A stretch of DNA of 64,000 bases, from contig CAIPYV010000105.1 in NCBI GenBank assembly GCA_903869365.1, forward strand, positions 17,384 through 81,383. The letters run 5' to 3'. Made by a program: the position numbers and the translations under genes. Below, piece after piece: positions 9,081-18,182 of the stretch; positions within the stretch are counted from its first letter, which is position 1, and every line of letters begins with the position of its first letter. The stretch comes from an uncultured Chlorobiaceae bacterium. GTDB taxonomy: Bacteria > Bacteroidota > Chlorobiia > Chlorobiales > Chlorobiaceae. Under the pieces are notes generated by a model. That model was not told the origin of the DNA. It ran no database searches and was given only the letters and a program-made list of their open reading frames with translations.

Positions 9081-10832
9081 TCAGGTAATGGAAAGGATCT
9101 CTTCTTCCAGAAGCTGCTGGTTGTAGAGTTCCGCATAGATATGCTGTTGCTGCAAAAGCTCTTCGTGTGTGCCGCTTTCAGCAATGGTGCCATCTTTGAG
9201 GACAATGATGCGGTCGCAGTTTTTTACCGTTGAAATTCTATGGCTTATCAGGATAATGGTGGTATCGGGCAGCTTCTGAAGGAGAGCATCAAAAAGACGT
9301 GCTTCTGTGTCGGTATCAACTGCTGAAAGTGCGTCATCGAGCACGAGAAGTTGAGGTTTCCATGCAATTGCTCTTGCAATGCATGCTCTTTGTTTCTGAC
9401 CGCCGGAAAGGTTGATGCCTTTTTCTCCGAGCATGGTCTGAAATCCATCGGGAAAGTCTTCGACATCTTCATAAAGCATGGCTATTCTGCTTGCTTCAAT
9501 GACCTGATCAGCGTCATTGTCCCGGCTGCCCCAGTTGATGTTGTTTTCAATGGTGTCAGAGAAGAGAAAGTTAACCTGGGGTACAAAACCGATCAGTTCC
9601 CTCAGTGTATGTAGAGGAAGGCTGTTAATATCCTGGCCATCAAAAAGAACAGAGCCTTTGACAGGCTCGTAGAGTCTTGGTATCAGATTGACAAGGGTGG
9701 TTTTACCCGAACCAGTTGCTCCGACAATCGCAACTTTTGATCCGGCAGCTATGTCAAGGGTTATATTGTTGAGTATCAGATTATTTTCATGACCGGGGTA
9801 GTGAAATTGAACATTGCGAAATGACACAGCTCCGTGAAAACTTCCAATAGCGGCAATGCCAGTTTCTTTCTCAGTCATGTCTGGTTTAATATCGAAAATT
9901 TCATTCAATCTGACTTGAGCGGAAGCCGCTCTCTGGATAATACTTGTAACCCAGCCTATGGATATAATCGGCCAGCTCAGCATGGAAACATAGACGATAA
10001 ATTGAGCGATCCCCCCAACAGTCATTTTTCCCTCAATGACGCTCAGTCCGCCGATCCAAACTACAGGAAGCAGGGAGACTGCAGTGAGCGAGGTAAGAAA
10101 TGCAAAAAAAAGTGCCTGAAGTTTCCCGAGAGAAAGGTTTTTACGGAAGTACTCTTTATTGAGTGTTTCAAATCGTTTGATTTCAAAAGGCTCGCGGGTA
10201 AAGCTTTTGACGACTCTGATACCGGAAAGGTTTTCCTGTACCAGATTGGTTATTGCGGCATAGCTTTCCTGAATACTTTTGGAGCGCTTTTGCATGGAGC
10301 TGCCGATTTTATAAACAGAATAACTTAAGAGCGGTGCAGGCAGCAGCGCAAAAAGGGTCAGTTTAGGAGAAAGAGCCAGCATCGCTATCAGTGCGAAAAA
10401 AAGCCTGAAAAAGGTATTGAGTGAGTACATGATGCCGGGTCCGAGAAACTCTCTTATGGCGTTAAGGTCATTGGTGCCCCTTGAAATGAGTTCACCGGTA
10501 CTGGTGGTATTGTAAAATTTGCGAGGCAGTTTTTGAAGATGGTTGTAATAGTCGTTTTTCAGGTCGAATTCAATATGCCGGGAAGCGACAATAATATTCT
10601 GGCGTACAAGAAAAAGAAAAAAACCACTCAGCAGCGCAGAAAGAAAATAAAGGCCTGCATCTCCAAGAACAACCTTGAGTTCGAAATGCTTGTTCATGGT
10701 ATCGATTGCACGACCGATATAGGTGGGCCCAATGACAGCGAAAAGGTTGGTTAGAATTATGTAGACAAAACCTGCGATGAGATTCTTTTTATACCTGAGC
10801 AGGTAAGGTTTCAGACTGCGTAAATTTTTCAT
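9081..10832 (-). CDS. ABC transporter, fused membrane and ATPase domains (MsbA/YheI type)
   Basis: A 583-residue half-transporter in the inner membrane. About six helices lie in residues 15-310, with the type I exporter domain. The ATPase follows, with Walker A GATGSGKTTL (about 373-382), signature LSGGQKQR, Walker B LLVLDDALSAVDTDTEA and switch ISHR. It would act as a homodimer or with a partner; no second half-transporter is next to it, which favours a homodimer. Substrate unknown (lipid or drug export are the family's usual roles). Its stop is three bases from the purT stop, and it is transcribed away from the MerR regulator at 10911. Confidence 0.92.
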   Translation of the reverse strand: MKNLRSLKPYLLRYKKNLIAGFVYIILTNLFAVIGPTYIGRAIDTMNKHFELKVVLGDAGLYFLSALLSGFFLFLVRQNIIVASRHIEFDLKNDYYNHLQKLPRKFYNTTSTGELISRGTNDLNAIREFLGPGIMYSLNTFFRLFFALIAMLALSPKLTLFALLPAPLLSYSVYKIGSSMQKRSKSIQESYAAITNLVQENLSGIRVVKSFTREPFEIKRFETLNKEYFRKNLSLGKLQALFFAFLTSLTAVSLLPVVWIGGLSVIEGKMTVGGIAQFIVYVSMLSWPIISIGWVTSIIQRAASAQVRLNEIFDIKPDMTEKETGIAAIGSFHGAVSFRNVQFHYPGHENNLILNNITLDIAAGSKVAIVGATGSGKTTLVNLIPRLYEPVKGSVLFDGQDINSLPLHTLRELIGFVPQVNFLFSDTIENNINWGSRDNDADQVIEASRIAMLYEDVEDFPDGFQTMLGEKGINLSGGQKQRACIARAIAWKPQLLVLDDALSAVDTDTEARLFDALLQKLPDTTIILISHRISTVKNCDRIIVLKDGTIAESGTHEELLQQQHIYAELYNQQLLEEEILSIT

Positions 10833-10910
10833 CCGTCATATTTTTTTGAAGTGCCGGTATAATGTATAATAGAAATAGGGAAAACAAAATATCACCCTTA
10901 TCTCTGTTTT

Positions 10911-11312
10911 ATGGCATTTGATTCAACAAAAAACTATTACTCGATCGGTGAGGTCAGTAAAATTGTCGGTATTCCTTCTTACCTGCTGCGGTACTGGGAG
11001 AGTTTTTTTAATGAACTTGCTCCGGCCAGGGATACAAGAGGGAACAGGAGGTATACCAATCGTGATATTTCCATGGTGCTCAATATCAAGGAGTTGGTGC
11101 ATGAAAAAGGGTACAAGCTTGGAAAGGCCAGTGAAATTGTCAAAGGCGTTCTTAAAGAGAGTGCAGGTGATCATAAAACCACAGAAATTTTAAAACTTCA
11201 GAAACAGATCGGCCAGGAAAAGAATCGGCATATTGTCGTTGATGAACGACGAATGGTGCTTTTGCAGGAAATAAAAGAGGAGATTGAAGATATTCTTCAC
11301 TTGTTGGGGTAA
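10911..11312 (+). CDS. MerR-family transcriptional regulator
   Basis: A 133-residue regulator. The winged helix-turn-helix of MerR is at residues 8-75: YYSIGEVSKIVGIPSYLLRYWE, then RGNRRYTNRDI and the second helix pair. The C-terminal part is a short coiled coil (about 95-132) for dimerisation. There are no cysteine effector ligands, so it is not a metal sensor of the usual kind. This short form without an effector domain is common in Chlorobi and Bacteroidetes. It is convergent with fmoA and divergent from the ABC exporter; the 78-base divergent spacer holds TATAAT-like boxes at 10858 and 10865, though no good -35 was found. Confidence 0.92.
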   Translation: MAFDSTKNYYSIGEVSKIVGIPSYLLRYWESFFNELAPARDTRGNRRYTNRDISMVLNIKELVHEKGYKLGKASEIVKGVLKESAGDHKTTEILKLQKQIGQEKNRHIVVDERRMVLLQEIKEEIEDILHLLG

Positions 11313-11323
11313 AGCATGAACAA

Positions 11324-11354
11324 CAGAAAAACCGGCTTTTTGCCGGTTTTTCTG
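11324..11354. terminator. Shared bidirectional terminator of the MerR gene and fmoA
   Basis: A perfect 13-base stem, CAGAAAAACCGGC (11324-11336) with GCCGGTTTTTCTG (11342-11354), encloses a five-T loop. A- and T-rich arms serve both directions. It lies 11 bases past the MerR stop and 20 bases before the fmoA stop. Confidence 0.9.
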
Positions 11355-11373
11355 TGTAAAAAGGAGAGGTCGC

Positions 11374-12474
11374 TTATTGAGCGTACAGCACCTCGAACTG
11401 TCCTGTACCGCCTTTACAGACATGCTCAACCCAACGAGCATACGCTCCGCCGCTCCAGCGATATTCCTCAAGGTTCTGGGAACGGTACTGAGGTGCTGCA
11501 TAACGGACTTTATATCCTTTAGGAAGAACAATCTTGAGCTGGGTATCAACCGTAAAGTCGTTGAACTTTCCTACCATGCCGTGGTGTACCAGCGGAATAA
11601 GAGGATGGTTCAGGATTCTGCGCAGACCGCCGCCGGCATCAACTGAAACACCCGGAAAATCACCGTCTACTTTCACTTCGATACCCTGGGAGTCGGAACG
11701 GAAACCAGCTTCTACTGATGCAGGTCTGGTAAGTTTGTCAGCCGGGAAAAGTTCTGCCCAGCGAGCAATAGAGTCAACAATACCTGATCCACCATGTGAG
11801 AAACGCCATCTTGTAACACCAACAGGTCCTTTTTCGCCGCTCTGAGTACCAATGCTGTTTACTTCAATTTTTGAAATTCTCTGACCGCCTTCGTTCAGTG
11901 CTGTAAAGGCTGGTCCGATAAACCAGAACTCGCGAATCCAGTCGTTGAATGAACCAGTTGTCTGGAGGGCCTTCAGTGTGCCTTCCCAAGTGTCGATAAC
12001 ATCAGGATTGTCAAGAGGCACTTTCATGATAATGTCGTGGAACTGACGTCCTTGCATGTAGATCGGGTTCGGGACATTTCTGCGGACTGCGTCAGAGCGG
12101 TAGTAGAAAAGGTTGACAACGGAGCCTTCAAAGGAAAAACTGTGGGAGAAATCGCCTACGGTAACAGAACCTTCACCGACACAGATTCTTCTTTCTTTTG
12201 TTTCATTGGCAATGTCAGCCTCGACAACCAGCTTGTTTTTTGTGCTGTCAACAATTGATTCAATAACAGCCGAAAACCTTACGAAGCCTTTTGCCGGATC
12301 GAGAGGTTTCACATTGATTTTGATGTTACAGTCAGCTGGAAGCAAGGGTAGTGCCGGGGGCACGTTAACCTTGGCCCGGCATTTTACTTTGCCCCATGAG
12401 CTGGAACCACCCTCGAGAATGATTTCGTAATCCGAGTGTGCTGTGGTTGCGTCTTTAGTGCCGAAAAGAGCCAT
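11374..12474 (-). CDS. fmoA: Fenna-Matthews-Olson bacteriochlorophyll a protein
   Basis: The 366-residue FMO protein forms a trimer between the chlorosome baseplate and the reaction centre and passes excitation energy through its bacteriochlorophylls. The sequence is full length and starts MALFGTKDATTAHSDYEI. Chlorophyll-ligand histidines are conserved (His111, His146, and the His cluster in RILNHPLIPLVHHG near 290-299, Met-inclusive numbering). The two cysteines implicated in redox quenching in C. tepidum, Cys49 (PADCN) and Cys353 (EHVCKGG), are present. Two more cysteines are seen at 32 (KVKCRAK) and 98 (RRICVGEG), where I recall Ala and Ser in C. tepidum. AAGGAG lies nine bases before the ATG. 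It is monocistronic: divergent from lnt and closed by its own terminator. Confidence 0.99.
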   Translation of the reverse strand: MALFGTKDATTAHSDYEIILEGGSSSWGKVKCRAKVNVPPALPLLPADCNIKINVKPLDPAKGFVRFSAVIESIVDSTKNKLVVEADIANETKERRICVGEGSVTVGDFSHSFSFEGSVVNLFYYRSDAVRRNVPNPIYMQGRQFHDIIMKVPLDNPDVIDTWEGTLKALQTTGSFNDWIREFWFIGPAFTALNEGGQRISKIEVNSIGTQSGEKGPVGVTRWRFSHGGSGIVDSIARWAELFPADKLTRPASVEAGFRSDSQGIEVKVDGDFPGVSVDAGGGLRRILNHPLIPLVHHGMVGKFNDFTVDTQLKIVLPKGYKVRYAAPQYRSQNLEEYRWSGGAYARWVEHVCKGGTGQFEVLYAQ

Positions 12475-12541
12475 AATGAGTTCTCCTTTTTCTGATGGCG
12501 TTGAAATTGGAAATTTTCAGGAAAGTACTTGGAGATTATTC

Positions 12542-12585
12542 CTGTTAAATAACAGATTAGAATAAATTTAAAGAATAAAAATCAA
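12542..12585 (-). promoter_or_regulatory. Probable fmoA promoter with an inverted repeat at the start site
   Basis: On the minus strand TTGATT (12580-12585) and TCTAAT (12556-12561) are 18 bases apart, 80-110 bases upstream of the fmoA ATG. The predicted transcription start falls in the small palindrome CTGTT-aaat-AACAG at 12542-12555. The surrounding DNA is very AT-rich. Promoter assignment is by eye; other hexamer pairs in this AT-rich stretch are possible. Confidence 0.35.
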
Positions 12586-12715
12586 TAATTAAAGTAAAAT
12601 ATGTTTGAATACGATTATCTCTTTCCCTAAGGAAACTTATACTTTCAGTAGTTTCCGGTTTTGGGGGATGTTTTTTATTTCTTTTTTTCCAGATGTTAAA
12701 TTTTTTGATCATCAG

Positions 12716-14335
12716 ATGACCTCATTTTCTCGGACAATAACTCAGCTTGGTCACTCCCGTTACTCAGCATCCGTTTTGAGTGGAGTTCTTCTCGGTGTGT
12801 CGTTTCCTTCCTATCCGTTTATCCGTCTTGAACTACTGGCATGGTTTGCGTTTGTACCGCTTCTTCTATCCCTTCGTACCGTAGAGAGAGCTGGGGAACT
12901 GTTTCGACGGCTCTATATAACCATGCTGCTCTTTTGTTTGATCAGCCTCTGGTGGGTCACTCTTGCGACATTGCCGGGAGGAGTTCTCACCATTGTAGCT
13001 CAAGCTTTGTTTCTGACGGTGCCACTCTTTGTTTTTTATCTGATAAAAAAAATGGCAGGGTTCCATTTTGCACTTTTTTCTCTTCCTTTTTTGTGGGTTG
13101 CGTGGGAATGGGCCTACATGCAGCAGGATCTCTCTCTCGGATGGCTTACTCTTGGAAATTCCCAGTCTAACCTGAATCTCATGATTCAGTATGTCGATTT
13201 TACGGGTGTCTGGGGTGTAAGTTTCTGGCTGCTCTGGTTTAATGTGCTGATTGTCCTGGCAGTGATCGGCAGCCGTAAGGATGTTTTTCGTTCTGTCGCC
13301 ATCATGGCGCTTATGATTCTGGCTCCTCTGCTCTATGCTTCAGCGGTATTTCATCGGCAGGCTCCGTTGACTGGAGAGAAAAAGTTGCTCCGTGTTACTC
13401 TTATTCAGCCGAATATAGATCCCCATGAAAAATGGGTAAGGAATAACAGTGCAGATATGATGGAGCGGTATTACCGTATGACCAACAGAGCTGTCCGTGA
13501 AAATAGGCCTGATCTGGTGATATGGCCGGAAACAGCTATTCCCTTCTATATACTCGACAGACCCTATGCCGATGATCTGCAATCCCTTCGGATATCCCTA
13601 CGAGGCTGGAATACTGCACTGTTGACCGGCTTTTCCGATATCATCTACTATCCTGCCGGGGGTCAGCCGAATCCTGAACATCCCGGGAATAACGATCCTT
13701 TGATGAATCGTGTTTTTGAGACCTATAATGCCTCAATGCTCCTTGAACACGGCAATGGTGTCCCTCAGATATATCGAAAGATGCGCCTTGTTCCATTTGC
13801 AGAGCGGGTACCCTATGTTGAGTATATACCATGGCTCGGTCATTTAACATTTTCTCTTGTTGGGATCAATGGATGGGGAAAAGGTCGAGATACTACCATC
13901 ATGCAGCTTCATTCTTCAAGATATGGGAAGGTGAACATCGCCAACATTATCTGCTATGAATCCATTTTTCCCACTCTTGTTACCGAGTTTGTCCATAAAG
14001 GAGCACAGGTTCTAACGCTTGTGACAAACGATGGGTGGTATGCAACCTCTTATGGCCCTTATCAGCATTTAGCCATCGGCAGGATGCGATGTATAGAGAA
14101 CCGCCGGGCAATGGCACGGTGTGCAAATACTGGACTTACAGTTATCATCAATAAGTATGGTTCTATAACAGCCGAAATACCATGGTGGAGGGAGCAAACA
14201 TTAACTGCTGAACTGCCCCTTGAGAGTGGCATGACCTTCTATACCAGCAATCCAGATCTTCTTCCGAAAACCGCAGCAGCAATCTCGGCAGGATTACTGC
14301 TGATCGCGTTTTTCAAAAAAAACATCTCATCATGA
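12716..14335 (+). CDS. lnt: Apolipoprotein N-acyltransferase
   Basis: An inner-membrane enzyme that adds the third acyl chain to lipoproteins. About seven N-terminal membrane helices are followed by a periplasmic nitrilase-fold domain (from about residue 220). Catalytic elements are visible: Glu in LVIWPETAIPFY, Lys in YRKMRLVPFAERVP, and Cys in NIICYESIFPTL. The frame is open to a TTG at 12605, which would add 37 residues; I prefer the ATG at 12716 (539 residues, the family's usual size), with an ATG at 12668 also possible. It acts in the same pathway as LolD (34418), encoded elsewhere in the window. Confidence 0.93.
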   Translation: MTSFSRTITQLGHSRYSASVLSGVLLGVSFPSYPFIRLELLAWFAFVPLLLSLRTVERAGELFRRLYITMLLFCLISLWWVTLATLPGGVLTIVAQALFLTVPLFVFYLIKKMAGFHFALFSLPFLWVAWEWAYMQQDLSLGWLTLGNSQSNLNLMIQYVDFTGVWGVSFWLLWFNVLIVLAVIGSRKDVFRSVAIMALMILAPLLYASAVFHRQAPLTGEKKLLRVTLIQPNIDPHEKWVRNNSADMMERYYRMTNRAVRENRPDLVIWPETAIPFYILDRPYADDLQSLRISLRGWNTALLTGFSDIIYYPAGGQPNPEHPGNNDPLMNRVFETYNASMLLEHGNGVPQIYRKMRLVPFAERVPYVEYIPWLGHLTFSLVGINGWGKGRDTTIMQLHSSRYGKVNIANIICYESIFPTLVTEFVHKGAQVLTLVTNDGWYATSYGPYQHLAIGRMRCIENRRAMARCANTGLTVIINKYGSITAEIPWWREQTLTAELPLESGMTFYTSNPDLLPKTAAAISAGLLLIAFFKKNISS

Positions 14336-14380
14336 GTTCAAGCAAAGTACTCAGCATGGTTTTTTATACTCACTACTTTT

Positions 14381-15532
14381 TTAAAGTCCGTAAGCTTTAA
14401 TTTTTCTGTAAAGTGTTCGCTCAGTAATACCAAGTGCCTTGGCAGTTTTCCGTTTGTTACCAAGACATATTTCAAGTGCATCAGCAATGGATTTTTTTTC
14501 TATCTCTTCAAGCGAGTGTAAAGCTTCGGCTTTGTTTTGTTTGTTGCCTTCTTCTGATACAGTATTCACGCTGGTGTTGACCGGTGGATGAGTTGCTGAC
14601 CCATCGGGCAGAAGTAGGGGGATATGAGGTCTTGTTTGAACGAGATGCTGCAGAAGCTGACGGATATCACTTATTTCCTGTCGAAGCTGAATAATACTGC
14701 TGTAGATAATCTGGAGTTCGTTCTTTTCTGATTTGGAGGGATCATGAACAAGGCTTTTGTAGCGGTTTCGTTGAACCAGATGTTTCTCAAGAATTTCCTG
14801 GGTGATATATTTCCCTTTTTCCAGTACAAGGAGAGATTCTATAAGATTTCTGATTTCTCTGACATTTCCCGGCCAGGGATAGCGCATCAGCATCTCTGCA
14901 GCATCAGGGCTGAAGCCTTCAAAGACGATTTTATGCTTGTGTTCAAACTCATGAACAAAAGTTTCGGCCAGCAGAAGAATGTCTTTTCCCCTTTCCCTGA
15001 GTGGAGGAATCTGCAGTTCAACACTGCGAAGGCGGTAAAAAAGGTCTTCTCTGAAATTTTTTTCAGCTACAGCCTGATACATGTTCTTGTTGGTTGCAGC
15101 AATGATACGTGCGTCAGAATAGATAGTCTCCGATGATCCTACCCTTTGGAACTCACCTGTTTCAATAACTCTGAGAAATTTTACCTGCGTTTCCAGAGGC
15201 ATTTCGCCGATTTCATCAAGAAAAATAGTACCTCTGTCGGCACTTTCAAAGTACCCTTTTCTGCTTTGCACCGCTCCGGTGAATGCTCCTTTTTCATGGC
15301 CGAAAAGTTCTGATTCAAGAATACCGGCAGGAATTGCACCACAATTGACGGGAATGAAGCTTTTATCGGCACGCAGGCTGTTGGTATGGATAAAACGTGC
15401 CAGCACCTCCTTTCCAGATCCTGTTTCTCCGATGATCAGTACGGTTATATCGGTTTCTGCAACCTGGAGAGCCAGTTGTTTAAGCTGGGATATCAGGACA
15501 GATTGTCCGATAAGGTTAATCTCTCGTTTCAT
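14381..15532 (-). CDS. Sigma-54-dependent transcriptional activator without receiver domain
   Basis: About 383 residues from the ATG (a TTG eight codons upstream at 15556 is also open). The AAA+ domain fills the N-terminal two-thirds: Walker A GETGSGKE, the sigma-54 contact loop GAFTGA, Walker [12 protein letters not shown] and the arginine-finger region [22 protein letters not shown] linker of about 70 residues holds a heptad-like segment ([18 protein letters not shown]). A Fis-type helix-turn-helix ends the protein ([23 protein letters not shown] region). There is no N-terminal sensor or receiver, so activity is probably set by level or a partner. The SPOR-domain gene lies just upstream on the same strand. 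Confidence 0.92.
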   Translation of the reverse strand: MKREINLIGQSVLISQLKQLALQVAETDITVLIIGETGSGKEVLARFIHTNSLRADKSFIPVNCGAIPAGILESELFGHEKGAFTGAVQSRKGYFESADRGTIFLDEIGEMPLETQVKFLRVIETGEFQRVGSSETIYSDARIIAATNKNMYQAVAEKNFREDLFYRLRSVELQIPPLRERGKDILLLAETFVHEFEHKHKIVFEGFSPDAAEMLMRYPWPGNVREIRNLIESLLVLEKGKYITQEILEKHLVQRNRYKSLVHDPSKSEKNELQIIYSSIIQLRQEISDIRQLLQHLVQTRPHIPLLLPDGSATHPPVNTSVNTVSEEGNKQNKAEALHSLEEIEKKSIADALEICLGNKRKTAKALGITERTLYRKIKAYGL

Positions 15533-15568
15533 CAGATTTTTCTGCCTTGAATTCAATACATGCTGCAG

Positions 15569-16342
15569 TTATATGGATGGAACAACAATTGACTTGACCG
15601 GCAGTTTTTTTGCTGCAGTTGTGGCCTCCTCATTTGAAGGATAGTGAGTTTTCAGTTGTACTTTATACATCTGACCTTTCTGGACAATTTCTACCGGGGC
15701 ATGCTGAGCAATTTCTTTAGCAAGTGTTTCCGCATTCTTTCGGCTTTCGAAACAACCAAACTGCAGAGTAGAGGTTGTTGGGCCGGCAACAATTTTCTCA
15801 TCGTTCTGTACATCAGACGGTAGCGCGATGTTTGTACTTTGCTTGGCAGAATGCTTTGTTGTATCCTCCTTGACGACTGAAAAACGCTCTGTATTTGAGC
15901 TGGTCTTGGATAAATGTTTTGTTGTGTCCGCCTTGACAACTGAGAGTTGCTGTTTAGCCGAAGATCGCCGAATGGATTGCTTCGGCAAGGATGCAGAGTT
16001 ATCCAATGCGACGTTATAGGCTGCTATTCGTGAGGTGCTGAGCTTATCAATCGCTGGATCAGGATATTCTCTCAACTGTTTTTGGAAAAGTATAATTGCC
16101 TGCGGGCCGTCTTCACAGAGAAGTGCTTCCAGAACTGTTTTTTCAGAGGGAATGGTGACTTTTTGCCGAATATTTTCTAACAAATAAACCTTATCTTCAG
16201 CGACATCCCGTTCAATCTCCTGAGCATAGGAGTGTTCATCGCCTGCATGCAGCACTGTCGGGTGGAAGAGTGCGATAGAAAGCGCAACGCTGAGCGGTAG
16301 AGTTTTTTTGCCAATAATGTGGATCGCCTTGACAGAAAACAT
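15569..16342 (-). CDS. Exported SPOR-domain protein
   Basis: A 257-residue protein with a likely signal peptide (about 1-33, ending VLHAGDE). The C-terminal 75 residues fit a SPOR domain, the fold that binds peptidoglycan stripped of stem peptides: TLQFGCFESRKNAETLAKEIA, then VQLKTHYPSNEEATTAAKKL. The middle is Ser/Thr/Lys-rich and carries a short duplicated segment (SVVKADTTKH and SVVKEDTTKH, about 26 residues apart). Role is probably in the cell envelope or at division sites. It sits just upstream of the sigma-54 activator, with which it is likely cotranscribed. Confidence 0.8.
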   Translation of the reverse strand: MFSVKAIHIIGKKTLPLSVALSIALFHPTVLHAGDEHSYAQEIERDVAEDKVYLLENIRQKVTIPSEKTVLEALLCEDGPQAIILFQKQLREYPDPAIDKLSTSRIAAYNVALDNSASLPKQSIRRSSAKQQLSVVKADTTKHLSKTSSNTERFSVVKEDTTKHSAKQSTNIALPSDVQNDEKIVAGPTTSTLQFGCFESRKNAETLAKEIAQHAPVEIVQKGQMYKVQLKTHYPSNEEATTAAKKLPVKSIVVPSI

Positions 16343-16432
16343 TGGGTTGCGGTTTATTTTTATTTTCTGCGATTCCGTGATTTTCCATCTGTCAATATGC
16401 CAAATATTTCTTTATAAAATTAATTGCATTCT

Positions 16433-17296
16433 ATGCTTCCTTTGTCAGTTAAATCCTTTGCGAAGATCAATCTCGGCCTTCTTATAACCGGTAAACGGGA
16501 AGATGGGTACCATACGCTTGAGACAGTTTTTGCCCCCATCAACTGGTATGATGTCATTGAATTTTCAGACGCTGGAGATATTTCGATGAGCTGTTCAAAT
16601 GCACAACTTCCGGTTGACGACAACAATCTCTGCATCAGGGCGGCCAAATCCCTGCAGAAGTTATCCGGGTGCAACCAAGGGGTGACTATGAAGCTTCATA
16701 AACAGGTGCCTTTTGGTGCAGGGCTTGGAGGTGGCAGTAGTGATGCTGCAACGGTGCTCAGGGTTCTCAATGATCTCTGGCAGGTTAATGCCTCTTCAGC
16801 CGATCTGCATCTTCTCGCTGTCGCTCTTGGCGCAGATGTGCCATATTTTCTTGAAATAAAAGGACTTGCCTATGCCAGAGGTATTGGTGACGATCTTGAT
16901 GATCTTGGTTTTACTCTTCCTTATTATATAGTGACAGTTTTTCCTGAAGAACACATTTCAACGGTCTGGGCGTATAAAAATTTTTACCCGCGTTTTGATC
17001 GTGAGCTTCCTGATCTGAAAAAATGTGTAACAGAGTTATCCCTTTCCGGGAAAAAAGAGGTTTTACCGGTTTTTGAAAATGATTTTGAACCAGCTGTTTT
17101 TGATCATTTCCCTGCAGTGCAGCTTGTCAAGTCCACCCTTCTTGGTGCCGGCAGTCTTTTCGCTTCTCTTTCCGGGAGCGGTTCAGCCGTTTTCGGGTTG
17201 TTCGACCGGGAGGATGAGGCCTTGGCTGCCATGAAGCTTCTGCCAGAAGCCTACCGTAGGAGCCTGACACCTCCCGGGTTTTCGATGGAACAGTAG
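16433..17296 (+). CDS. ispE: 4-diphosphocytidyl-2-C-methyl-D-erythritol kinase
   Basis: A GHMP-family kinase of the non-mevalonate isoprenoid pathway, which supplies the farnesyl tails and carotenoids of chlorosome pigments. The start SVKSFAKINLGL carries the substrate-binding Lys. The ATP-binding glycine-rich loop is VPFGAGLGGGSSDAATVL, and the third GHMP motif is SLSGSGSAVFGLF. About 287 residues, the usual size. The frame opens at a TTG at 16424, but the ATG at 16433 is the more likely start. It is divergent from the SPOR gene with a 90-base spacer. Confidence 0.96.
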   Translation: MLPLSVKSFAKINLGLLITGKREDGYHTLETVFAPINWYDVIEFSDAGDISMSCSNAQLPVDDNNLCIRAAKSLQKLSGCNQGVTMKLHKQVPFGAGLGGGSSDAATVLRVLNDLWQVNASSADLHLLAVALGADVPYFLEIKGLAYARGIGDDLDDLGFTLPYYIVTVFPEEHISTVWAYKNFYPRFDRELPDLKKCVTELSLSGKKEVLPVFENDFEPAVFDHFPAVQLVKSTLLGAGSLFASLSGSGSAVFGLFDREDEALAAMKLLPEAYRRSLTPPGFSMEQ

Positions 17297-17309
17297 ACAG
17301 TCAGGATGT

Positions 17310-18170
17310 TTATAATCGCCGCCCCTGAGCAATGATGTCGTTCAGTTCTGCTCCGATGAGTCGTAGATCTTCATCAAGAAAATGGGAGGAGTTCAGTCGG
17401 GCGCGTTTGACCTCGGCAAAATCAAGGACTGCATCTATTGTTTGCGGTTGAAACAGGGGTGCAGCGCAAAGAAGGAGGCCGTCAGGCCCGGTAAGTGATG
17501 AGTTCCCCCAATAGGTGAAGCTGTCTTCATTACCCACACGATTCACACAGGCGACATAGGTGCTGAATAAAAAAGCATAAGTGGTAGCAATGGTCTGCCA
17601 CTGGGTTACTATAGGTGGATTACCGCTTCCGGGTGACATGCGCAGAGGGCTTGACATGAGCACGAAGAGCAGTTTTGCTCCCTGATGAGCAAGCAGATAA
17701 GGGAGAGATACATGCCAGAAATCCTCGCAGATTGCTACGCCGATTCGACCAAGTTTTTTGGAATCTATTGCTTTGATCTGCTGACCGGCTGAAAAATAGC
17801 GCAACTCTTCAAACATTCCGTAAGTAGGCAGATAAATTTTTCTATGGACACTGCGACCGGCTCCCTCTTCAAACATAAAAGCGGCATTATAGACGCCGTA
17901 ATCATCGCTTAATTCTATACCCCCGCAGATAATGCAGATTTTCCGGCTGAGCTCACGAAGTGGATCAAGTCGTGAGTCTTCGATATGCATGGCGATATCC
18001 TGTGCAGCATCCTGAACATTGTAACCTGTCAAAGAGAGTTCTGGGAACGCTATGGCATCAGCACCTTCCCGTATAGCCTGCTCGATATGGGTGCAGTGCT
18101 GAGCAAGATTTTCATCAAAATTAGCAAGTGTACAGTCTATCTGGGCAATTCGCAGTTTTGCGGTCAGCAT
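17310..18170 (-). CDS. Carbon-nitrogen hydrolase resembling the glutaminase domain of NAD synthetase
   Basis: A 286-residue nitrilase-superfamily protein. The catalytic triad is Glu44 (FPELSLTGY), Lys111 (HRKIYLPTYGMFEE) and Cys148 (ICEDFWH). The KxYLPTYGxFEExRYF and CEDFW wording is close to the glutamine-hydrolysing domain of NadE, but no synthetase domain follows; the protein stops after the amidase fold. It could supply ammonia to a separate NAD synthetase or act on another amide. It is followed on the minus strand by nothing, and convergent with ispE. Confidence 0.85.
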   Translation of the reverse strand: MLTAKLRIAQIDCTLANFDENLAQHCTHIEQAIREGADAIAFPELSLTGYNVQDAAQDIAMHIEDSRLDPLRELSRKICIICGGIELSDDYGVYNAAFMFEEGAGRSVHRKIYLPTYGMFEELRYFSAGQQIKAIDSKKLGRIGVAICEDFWHVSLPYLLAHQGAKLLFVLMSSPLRMSPGSGNPPIVTQWQTIATTYAFLFSTYVACVNRVGNEDSFTYWGNSSLTGPDGLLLCAAPLFQPQTIDAVLDFAEVKRARLNSSHFLDEDLRLIGAELNDIIAQGRRL

Positions 18171-18182
18171 CCTTTTTGAGTT

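Noticed and set aside
9834..10328. 164-codon plus-strand open frame opposite the ABC exporter
   Set aside because: Antisense to the transmembrane domain of a well supported ABC transporter.
10858..10870. TATAAT boxes as the promoter of the MerR gene
   Set aside because: Two TATAAT-like boxes occur, but the nearest TTGAAG is only 13 bases from the better one, so no proper -35 pairing was found.
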